Source of the DNA: Alphaproteobacteria bacterium
GTDB lineage: Bacteria; Pseudomonadota; Alphaproteobacteria; GCA-2731375
DNA length: 5,414 bases
Assembly: GCA_030746295.1 (NCBI GenBank)
Contig: JASLMY010000293.1
Location: forward strand, 1-5,414
Direction of reading: 5' to 3'
This document shows positions 1 through 5,414 of the stretch, one piece after another. Made by a program: the position numbers and the translations under genes. The notes beneath the pieces were generated by a model that saw only the letters and a list, made by a program, of their open reading frames with translations, was not told the DNA's origin and did not search any database. Positions within the stretch are counted from its first letter, which is position 1. Each line of letters opens with the position of its first letter.

Positions 1-197
1 CGGGCTACATCGAGGGCCACGCCGAGAGCGTCGTCACCAGCGACCCCGATTCCTCCCGCTTCGAGCGCGGCACCCGCATCTTCCACCAGAAGTTCGGCTA
101 CGGCCGCATCAAGGCGATCGAGGGCAACAAGCTCGAGATCGACTTCGAGAAGGCCGGCACCAAGAAAGTCATCGACAGCTTCGTCGAGCCGGCTTGA
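1..197 (+). CDS. uvrD: ATP-dependent DNA helicase UvrD/PcrA type, C-terminal end (partial)
   Basis: Only the last 64 codons are present. The reading frame begins at base 3 and ends at TGA 195-197; the 5' part lies outside the window. The tail contains the small C-terminal Tudor-like domain typical of UvrD/PcrA helicases: a GTRIFHQKFGYGRI segment, then EGNKLEIDFEKAG and a final VIDSFVEPA. In the family this domain follows the superfamily 1A helicase core and contributes to contacts with partners such as RNA polymerase; the full protein unwinds DNA with ATP hydrolysis in nucleotide excision and mismatch repair. None of the helicase motifs are visible here, so the assignment rests on the tail alone, which is quite characteristic, particularly the FHQKFGYG motif. 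It could be a close paralogue within the UvrD/PcrA/Rep group. The next gene starts 96 bases downstream on the same strand. Confidence 0.87.
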   Translation, partial: GYIEGHAESVVTSDPDSSRFERGTRIFHQKFGYGRIKAIEGNKLEIDFEKAGTKKVIDSFVEPA

Positions 198-277
198 GGC
201 CGGGTGCCGATGGCGCGGGCGCAGGCGAATGGCTAGACTCCCTCCGTTCTCGGCCAATGGGGACGGGCATCTGGACA

Positions 278-286
278 AGGGGAGGT
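278..286 (+). promoter_or_regulatory. Strong Shine-Dalgarno that sets the dioxygenase start
   Basis: AGGGGAGGT lies here, leaving 7 bases before ATG 294, an optimal spacing. An in-frame GTG at 285 would give three extra residues, but it overlaps the Shine-Dalgarno itself, so ATG 294 is the better start. This is the only strong ribosome binding site I see on the plus strand of the window, consistent with this gene being the translational entry point of the coupled group that follows. Confidence 0.75.
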
Positions 287-293
287 GGCGGCC

Positions 294-1358
294 ATGAGAT
301 CGAGTGTCGTCGGCGGCGTCTGCATGGCGCATGCGCCGCAGTTCTTCACCCTGCCCGAGACCGAGGACAAGGCCACCGTGGATCGCGTTCGCGGCCTGGC
401 GGAGGAGAACGGGCGTCGGCTCGCGGCGTTGATGCCGGACGCCACCGTCGTCATCGCCAACGACCACGCCAACCAGTTCCTGCTCCGTTGCGTGCCGACT
501 TTCGCGCTGCACCGGGGTCCGGAGGCGGTCGGCGCCTTCGCCGGCCGCGAGTTCCGCTACGAGGTCGCGCACGAGACGGCGACCGAGCTGATCCGCTATC
601 TCCAGGACGAGGGCTTCGACCCGGCCTTCACCTCCGACGCGGCGCTCGACTACGCCTTCGGCATCCCGCTCACCTTCTTGGGGCTGAAGGGACCGATCAT
701 CCCGCTCTACGTCAACGCCTACGTGCCCCCGCAGCCCCGGATCGAGCGTTGTTATCGCCTCGGCCAGGCGATCGAGCGGGGGCTCCGCGCCCTCGGCGTC
801 CGGGTCGCGGTCGTCGCCAGCGGCGGCCTCTCGCACTATCCCGGCACCGACCGCTATTCCAGCCCCGACACGGCGTTCGACGAGAAGCTGATGTCGGAGC
901 TCGAGACCGGCAATCTGCGCTGGCTGCTCTCCCTCGACGATCGGCGCCTCGACGAGACCGGCAACATCGAGCTCCGCTGCTGGGCTGTCGCCGCCGGCAT
1001 GCTGGGCGAGCGCAAGCCCGACATGACCTCGTTCGATCCCTCCTGGCACCACAACTACGCGACGCTCGCCTGGTACACGGCCCCCGAGGAGAGCTTGGCG
1101 GAGCCGCACTACCCGGCGATCCGGGCCGACCGCGTGCGCATCAGCGCGGCGCTGCACGAGCTGGCGAACGATGCCGAGGCCCGCGCCCGCTATCTCGCCG
1201 ATCCCGGCACTTTCGCCGACGCCCATGGGCTGACGGCGGAGGAACGCGGCGCCCTCATCGAGATGGAGGAGGCCGGCATGCGCGCCCTCGGCGTGCACCC
1301 CTTCCTGCCCTTCATGGCCCGCCTGCAGCTCGACCGCCAGCGCGGCGGCGACGGGTGA
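294..1358 (+). CDS. Class III extradiol ring-cleavage dioxygenase, LigB-like domain fused to a LigA-like domain
   Basis: Predicted 354-residue cytoplasmic non-haem Fe(II) dioxygenase of the LigB superfamily, which opens catechol-type aromatic rings next to the hydroxyl pair using O2. Seen in the sequence: His13 in MAHAPQF, His58 in ANDHANQF and Glu226 in GNIELRCW, which match the 2-His-1-carboxylate iron ligands (His12, His61, Glu242 in LigB). His181 in GGLSHYPG matches the catalytic His195 of LigB. Residues of about 278-346 (RYLADPGTF, GLTAEERGAL, MRALGVHPF) resemble LigA, the small alpha subunit of protocatechuate 4,5-dioxygenase; fused LigB-LigA layouts are also known in gallate dioxygenases, which are longer (about 420 residues). 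Where LigB and MhpB carry a DHG motif with a second acid/base His, this protein reads LDYAFGIPL, with Tyr120. No signal peptide or membrane segment is seen. The substrate cannot be named. The stop overlaps the GTG start of the next gene, suggesting coupling. The family call is firm; substrate and activity are open. Confidence 0.86.
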   Translation: MRSSVVGGVCMAHAPQFFTLPETEDKATVDRVRGLAEENGRRLAALMPDATVVIANDHANQFLLRCVPTFALHRGPEAVGAFAGREFRYEVAHETATELIRYLQDEGFDPAFTSDAALDYAFGIPLTFLGLKGPIIPLYVNAYVPPQPRIERCYRLGQAIERGLRALGVRVAVVASGGLSHYPGTDRYSSPDTAFDEKLMSELETGNLRWLLSLDDRRLDETGNIELRCWAVAAGMLGERKPDMTSFDPSWHHNYATLAWYTAPEESLAEPHYPAIRADRVRISAALHELANDAEARARYLADPGTFADAHGLTAEERGALIEMEEAGMRALGVHPFLPFMARLQLDRQRGGDG

Positions 1359-3202
1359 GGAAGCGCCGCGCCACTGCCGCCCGGACGGGCAGGCCGGCGG
1401 GCGGGCTCGCCCGTGACCTTCGCGTCGTCCGACGCCACCTCGACAAGGGGCGGCTCGACAAGGCGGCCGCACTGCTGGGAAAGGTCGTCGCTGGCTACCC
1501 CGACAGCGCCGAGGCCCGGACGGTCATGGGCCGGGTCCTGGCGGCGACGGGGCGGCGGGCCGAGGCCATGGCGGCATTCGAGCAGGCTTGCGCGCTGGCG
1601 CCGTCGGCGGTGGAGCCGCTGTTGCGGTTCGCGCGCTTGGCCTACACCGCCCGCGCCGTGCCCCGAAGCGAGGCCCTTCTCGTCGCCCTCGACGCCTGTT
1701 TCGTCGGCGCCGAGGTGCCGCCGACCGACCGGCCGGAGGCGGCGGCGCGCGAGATCGCTCGCCTGATGGGCACGCAACTGGCCGGCCGGCATGACCTGGA
1801 ACGGCAATGCCTCGCGCTCTACCAGGACGACGGCGGCGAGGACACCTTGCCGGCGGACTTGCTGGCGCGGCTGGCCGCGGACCGTCTGCTGGCCTTCTAT
1901 CTCGCCACCTTCGTCAACGTCAGCCCCGGCATCGAATTCGCTATGACCCTGGTCCGTCGCCGCTGGCTCTTGCAGGCCGAGGGGGTCGCCGGGCCGGATC
2001 GGCTGGGCTTCCTCGCCAGCCTGGCGCTGCAATGCGCCGCCAACGAATACGCCTGGCATGAGACGATGGCCGAGACCCAGGCGATCGCGGCGCTGGAAGA
2101 TGAGGTCCAGACAGCCGCTGAGGTCCCTGTGGAGCAACTGCTCCTCTACGCCCTCTACCGGCGACCGGCGAGGCTCGCCAGCGCCGAGACCCTCGCGGCG
2201 GCAGCGGCGACTTGGCCCGAGGCGCTGCAACCGTTCGCCGAGGAGACGCTGCACCGGCCGTTGGCCGAGCGCGCCTTGGCGGCGGAGATCCCGCGCCTGA
2301 CCGCCATCGACGCGGATTCCGAGGCGGTGAAGGCCCAGTACGAGGCCAACCCCTATCCGATCTGGCGCCACCTTCGAAGCCCGCCGCCGGAGAGCTTCGC
2401 CGGCTTCGCCCGGCGTCATTTCCCGGGCCAGCCCTTGCCCTGGCTCGGCAAGGCCGGCAAACGCCTGCTGGTGGCCGGCTGCGGCACCGGGCGTGAGCCG
2501 ATCGGCTACGCCGCCCGTTTCACCGATCTCGACGTGCTCGCCGTCGACCTCTCCGCCGCCAGCCTGGCCTACGGCCTTGCTCGAGCGAGGGAACTCGGGG
2601 TCGAGCGGGTCGCGTTCGCCCAAGCCGACATCCTGGGGCTGGCGGGGTGCGACGACCGCTTCGAAGTCATCGCCTCGCAAGGCGTGCTACACCACATGGG
2701 CGATCCCGAGGCGGGGCTGGCGGCGCTGGTCGGCCTCTTGGCGCCGGGTGGCCTGATGCGTCTCGGCCTCTATAGCGAGCGCGGCCGCTCTATCGTGGTT
2801 CGCGCGCGAGAGGCCATTGCCGAGGCCGGCCTTGAGGCGACGGCGGTCGATATGCGGCGCTTCCGCCACGAGGTCTTGAGCCGCGCCGAGGCGCATCCGC
2901 TCCGCGACCTCTTGCTCACCGGCAACGACTTCTACTGCCTGAGCGGCCTGCGCGATTTCCTCTTTCACGTCCGCGAGCACCGCTACCGCCCCCGGGACCT
3001 CGAGGCGCTGCTGGAGCGTCAGGGGCTCGAATTCCTCGGTTTCGAGATCGGTCATGCCGGCAAGCGGGCGCGTTACCTCGAAGCGAACCCGAAGGACCTA
3101 AAGATGCGCGACCTGGCCGCGTGGGAACGCTTCGAGGCGGCCCATCCCGCCATGGTCGAGGGGCTCTACCGGTTCTGGTGCTGTCGGGCGGACGCCGGAT
3201 GA
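1355..3202 (+). CDS. TPR-repeat protein with C-terminal class I SAM-dependent methyltransferase domain, substrate unknown
   Basis: Predicted 615-residue cytoplasmic protein. Residues of about 21-110 form two or so TPR-like helical hairpins (for example DKAAALLGKVVAGYPDSAEA and RRAEAMAAFEQACALAP). A helical middle follows, then the motif QYEANPYPIWRHL (328-340), which marks this alphaproteobacterial methyltransferase family. The Rossmann methyltransferase domain shows motif I VAGCGTGRE (373-381), acidic Asp398 in AVDLS for the SAM ribose, Asp425 in AQADIL, and the post-motif SQGVLHHMGDP (441-451) followed by LLAPGGLMRLGLYS. A C-terminal block, NDFYCLSGLRDFLFHVREHR (524-543), is a second family signature. 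The TPRs suggest a protein partner or protein substrate, but this is inference. The start is GTG 1355, overlapping the previous stop by 4 bases with no clear Shine-Dalgarno; the first in-frame ATG (1526) would remove the first TPR. The frame stays open upstream through the dioxygenase gene, but that part lacks family sequence and is a GC-rich shadow. The stop overlaps the prmA start. Confidence 0.85.
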   Translation: MRKRRATAARTGRPAGGLARDLRVVRRHLDKGRLDKAAALLGKVVAGYPDSAEARTVMGRVLAATGRRAEAMAAFEQACALAPSAVEPLLRFARLAYTARAVPRSEALLVALDACFVGAEVPPTDRPEAAAREIARLMGTQLAGRHDLERQCLALYQDDGGEDTLPADLLARLAADRLLAFYLATFVNVSPGIEFAMTLVRRRWLLQAEGVAGPDRLGFLASLALQCAANEYAWHETMAETQAIAALEDEVQTAAEVPVEQLLLYALYRRPARLASAETLAAAAATWPEALQPFAEETLHRPLAERALAAEIPRLTAIDADSEAVKAQYEANPYPIWRHLRSPPPESFAGFARRHFPGQPLPWLGKAGKRLLVAGCGTGREPIGYAARFTDLDVLAVDLSAASLAYGLARARELGVERVAFAQADILGLAGCDDRFEVIASQGVLHHMGDPEAGLAALVGLLAPGGLMRLGLYSERGRSIVVRAREAIAEAGLEATAVDMRRFRHEVLSRAEAHPLRDLLLTGNDFYCLSGLRDFLFHVREHRYRPRDLEALLERQGLEFLGFEIGHAGKRARYLEANPKDLKMRDLAAWERFEAAHPAMVEGLYRFWCCRADAG

Positions 3203-4167
3203 CGGTTCTGGAAGGCTGGATGTGGCGGGCGCGACGGCCGGGCGGTGGAGCTCCGGACGAGGCCCGCTGCTGGCGCCTCGCCTTCGTCGTGCCGCGTCTT
3301 CACCTGCCGCCCTTCGAGGACGCGCTCGCCGAGGCGGCGGCGCTGCTGACGACCGAGATTCCGCCCGGCGCGCGCTGGCGCATCGAGGCCCTGTTCCAGG
3401 AGGCGCCGGACCGGGCCGAGTGGCAGGCACGCCTAGACCGGGTCGCGGCGACGGCCGGCCTGCCGCCGCCGGCCCTGGAGATCGGCTTGATGCCGGATGT
3501 GGATTGGGTGGCGCGCTCGCTTGCGAATCTGCCGCCGGTCCGCGTCGGCCGGATCTTCGTCCACGGCGCCCACGACCGCGAGCGGGTGCCGGCCGGCGTC
3601 CACGCGCTGGAGATCGAGGCGGGCCGCGCCTTCGGCACCGGCCAGCACGAGACCACGCTTGGCTGCCTGGAGGCGCTGGACCGGCTGGCGAAGCGGCGCC
3701 GCTTTCGCCGCGTCCTCGATCTCGGCGCCGGCTCCGGCGTCCTCTCGCTCGCCGCCGCCAAGCTCTGGCGGGTGTCCGTCCGCGGCGGCGACATCGACCC
3801 GGACGCGGTGGCGATCGCCCGCGACAACGCTCGCCTGAACGGCCTCGCCCAGCTGACACGGTTCGTGGCGGCGGACGGTATCGAGCATCCGTTGCTGCGA
3901 GAGAGTGCGCCTTACGACCTGGTGCTCGCCAACATCCTGGCCGGGCCGCTGGTCGAGCTGGCACCGGCGATCCATCGGGTCACGTCGACGAATGCCGTCG
4001 TCGTCCTCTCGGGCCTGCTGGCAAAGCAAGAGCGCCGCGTGCTGAGCCCGTACCGAACCCTCGGCTTCGTGCTCTGGCGTCGGATCCGGCTCGGCGACTG
4101 GCCGACCCTGGTCCTGAGCCGCGGCCGCGTCAGCCGCTCGGACGCGCCTGGCGCCTGGAGAGCATGA
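3199..4167 (+). CDS. prmA: Ribosomal protein L11 methyltransferase PrmA
   Basis: Predicted 322-residue cytoplasmic SAM-dependent enzyme that methylates amino groups of ribosomal protein L11. An N-terminal substrate-binding region (about 1-140) ends in DWVARSLANLPPVRVGRIFV and VHGAHDRERVPAGVHALEIE, typical of alphaproteobacterial PrmA. The hallmark AFGTGQHETT is at 144-153, motif I VLDLGAGSGVLSLAAAK at 172-188, the SAM acidic region DIDPDAVAIARDNARLNG at 198-215, the motif ANILAGPLVELAP at 244-256, and VVLSGLLAKQ near 268-277. The length is slightly above the usual 290-310. The start ATG 3199 overlaps the upstream TGA (ATGA), favouring coupled translation; ATG 3220, preceded by GGAAGG four bases away, is an alternative that would remove seven residues. 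The family normally ends near WPTLVL; here about 15 further residues (SRGRVSRSDAPGAWRA) run into the converging permease gene. All core motifs are intact, so it is probably functional. Confidence 0.93.
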   Translation: MTVLEGWMWRARRPGGGAPDEARCWRLAFVVPRLHLPPFEDALAEAAALLTTEIPPGARWRIEALFQEAPDRAEWQARLDRVAATAGLPPPALEIGLMPDVDWVARSLANLPPVRVGRIFVHGAHDRERVPAGVHALEIEAGRAFGTGQHETTLGCLEALDRLAKRRRFRRVLDLGAGSGVLSLAAAKLWRVSVRGGDIDPDAVAIARDNARLNGLAQLTRFVAADGIEHPLLRESAPYDLVLANILAGPLVELAPAIHRVTSTNAVVVLSGLLAKQERRVLSPYRTLGFVLWRRIRLGDWPTLVLSRGRVSRSDAPGAWRA

Positions 4168-5414
4168 GAACGCCGCCGTAGACGACCACGGTGCCGATCG
4201 CGGTGACGGCGTAGCTGAAATGGCTCGGGTAGAGGAAGCCGGCGGCGCCCAGGAACAAGAGGCTGCGGATCACCGGGCCGACGCGGCCGACGCCGTAGAG
4301 GTAGCCCTCGAAGCCGGTGGCCATCAACACGACGGCGACGGTGCAGGCGGTCACCGTGGCCATGACGTCCAGGGGCTCGCCGCGCAGGATCAGTGCCGGC
4401 GTCAGCACCAGGATGAAGGGCAGGATGAACTTGATGGAGCCGAGCCGCATGGCTGTGAAGGCCGTTTCCATCTGCTTCGAGCCGGCGATCACCGAGGCGG
4501 CGACGGCGGCCAGTGCCACCGGTGGCGTGATGTAGGACAGCATTCCCCAATAGAGAATGAAGAGGTGGCTCGCGATCGGGTCGAGACCAAACTCGATCAG
4601 GGCCGGGCCCATGACGATGGCCAGGAAGATGTAGCAGGCGCTCACCGTGACGCCCATACCGAGGAGGAAGCTGGTGACCGCGCCCATGATCAGCAAGAGC
4701 CAGAGATTGCCCTCGGCGATGCCGACCAGCTCGCGGGAAAAGGCGCCGCCGACCCCGGTAAAGGCGAGCGAGCCGACGATCACCCCGATCCCCGCGAGGA
4801 TTGCGATGATGTTGGAGATGGTCTTGGTCGACTCGATGACGAGAGCCATGAACTGGCGCAGGTCGAAGCGGTTCTTCTTGCGGAAGATGGTCGCCGACAC
4901 CAGCAAGGCGATGGTCGCGTAGTAGGGGGCATAGAGCTCGAGACGGGCGACGACCAGCAGATAGACCAGCAAGGCGAGACTGAAGAGATAGAACCAGCCT
5001 TGCTTTAGGGTCTCCCACATGCTGGGGATCTCCGCCGCCGGCTGGCCGCGCAGGTCGTTGACGGCGGCGTAGCAGTCGACTTGCAGCAAGAGCGCCACGT
5101 AGAACAGGATCGAGGGCACCGCGGCGGCAATGACGATGTCGCCATCGGGGATGTTCAAGAACTCCGCCATGATGAAGGCGACCGCCCCCATGACCGGCGG
5201 CATCAGCGTGCCGCCGGTCGAGGCGCAGGCCTCGACCGCGCCGGCATAGGAGGCCGGATAGCCGGCCCGCTTCATCGTCGGGATCGTCAGTTGGCCGGTC
5301 GTCACCACGTTGGAGATGACGCTGCCGCTCAACGAGCCGAAAAAGCCGCTGGAGACGATCGCGATCTTGGCCGGGCCGCCGCGGCTAGTGCCCAGCATCG
5401 CCGCCGCGAAGTTC
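4130..5414 (-). CDS. TRAP transporter fused permease (TAXI-associated DctQM type), C-terminal part (partial)
   Basis: The gene runs leftward and is open at the right edge; 427 residues are visible, with stop TGA at 4132-4130. It encodes the large membrane subunit of a tripartite ATP-independent periplasmic transporter, which imports organic acids or similar solutes using an ion gradient and a periplasmic binding protein. Visible conserved blocks are NFAAAMLGTSRGGPAKIAIV at the edge, FFGSLSGSVISNVVTTG, IPTMKRAGY, AGAVEACASTGG, MPPVMGAVAFIMAEFL, LLGMGVTVSACYIFLAIV and MLSYITPPVALAAVAAS followed by VIAGSKQMETAF. About eleven hydrophobic segments cover most of the length, consistent with the DctM domain plus the extra C-terminal helices of fused permeases (whole proteins usually about 630-880 residues). 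The small DctQ-like part and the binding protein should lie beyond the window. Substrate is not predictable. The 3' end overlaps prmA by 38 bases on the opposite strand. No frameshift or internal stop is seen. Confidence 0.93.
   Translation of the reverse strand, partial: NFAAAMLGTSRGGPAKIAIVSSGFFGSLSGSVISNVVTTGQLTIPTMKRAGYPASYAGAVEACASTGGTLMPPVMGAVAFIMAEFLNIPDGDIVIAAAVPSILFYVALLLQVDCYAAVNDLRGQPAAEIPSMWETLKQGWFYLFSLALLVYLLVVARLELYAPYYATIALLVSATIFRKKNRFDLRQFMALVIESTKTISNIIAILAGIGVIVGSLAFTGVGGAFSRELVGIAEGNLWLLLIMGAVTSFLLGMGVTVSACYIFLAIVMGPALIEFGLDPIASHLFILYWGMLSYITPPVALAAVAASVIAGSKQMETAFTAMRLGSIKFILPFILVLTPALILRGEPLDVMATVTACTVAVVLMATGFEGYLYGVGRVGPVIRSLLFLGAAGFLYPSHFSYAVTAIGTVVVYGGVLMLSRRQARPSG

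Noticed and set aside
189..203. Small inverted repeat CCGGC-TTGAG-GCCGG around the uvrD stop, considered as a terminator.
   Set aside because: The stem is only 5 bases, no T-run follows, and such repeats are expected by chance at this GC content.
285..293. GTG 285 as the dioxygenase start.
   Set aside because: It lies within the Shine-Dalgarno sequence itself; ATG 294 has ideal spacing and gives iron-ligand numbering close to LigB.
194..1354. Upstream extension of the methyltransferase reading frame through the whole dioxygenase gene, which would give a 1002-residue protein.
   Set aside because: The extension is Arg/Gly/Pro-rich low-complexity translation with no family similarity, and it overlaps a gene with intact catalytic motifs. 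GTG 1355 is the sensible start.
1190..2680. A 496-codon open frame on the minus strand.
   Set aside because: It is antisense to the dioxygenase C-terminus and the methyltransferase, with Arg/Gly/Gln-rich composition and no recognisable domain. It is a shadow frame of GC-rich coding DNA.
4220..5008. A 262-codon plus-strand frame opposite the permease, rich in Asp, Glu, His and Gln.
   Set aside because: This composition is what antisense of a hydrophobic membrane protein gene gives, and it has no domain or convincing ribosome binding site.
3912..5018. A 368-codon minus-strand frame overlapping the permease in another phase.
   Set aside because: The translation is Arg/His-rich without membrane segments, while the alternative phase encodes an unmistakable TRAP permease.

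Overview
The window is a very GC-rich, densely coding stretch that looks like chromosomal DNA of an alphaproteobacterium, probably a Rhodospirillales-like lineage. The evidence is the UvrD C-terminal tail, the PrmA sequence style (its VARS, FVHG and HDR motifs before AFGTGxHxTT), the TPR-methyltransferase family with its YEANPYPIW motif, and the TRAP fused permease. The taxonomic call is an inference from protein style; nothing here fixes genus or species. There are no RNA genes, mobile elements, CRISPR arrays or sizeable repeats, and no gene-free stretch longer than about 100 bases.

Left to right on the plus strand: the last 64 codons of a UvrD/PcrA-type DNA helicase (to 197); a 96-base gap ending in a strong Shine-Dalgarno; a class III extradiol ring-cleavage dioxygenase with a LigB-like catalytic domain and a LigA-like C-terminal domain (294-1358); a TPR plus SAM-dependent methyltransferase of unknown substrate (1355-3202); and PrmA, the ribosomal protein L11 methyltransferase (3199-4167). 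The last three are linked by 4-base stop/start overlaps (GTGA at 1355-1358, ATGA at 3199-3202), which suggests one transcript and coupled translation. On the minus strand, entering from the right edge, is the C-terminal 427 residues of a TRAP transporter fused permease of the TAXI-associated type (4130-5414). Its 3' end overlaps that of prmA by 38 bases.

The plus-strand cluster mixes housekeeping functions (DNA repair helicase, ribosomal protein methylation) with an aromatic-ring dioxygenase and an orphan methyltransferase. The dioxygenase keeps the three predicted iron ligands and the catalytic His of the GGLSH motif. At the position of the second acid/base His known in LigB and MhpB it appears to have Tyr, so its substrate and chemistry may differ from classical catechol cleavage. 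The TRAP permease is convergent and need not be functionally related. Overall this is a fairly ordinary region. Its most interesting points are the dioxygenase variant, its tight coupling to two methyltransferases, and the overlapping convergent gene ends. I see no clear sign of a novel multi-gene system.
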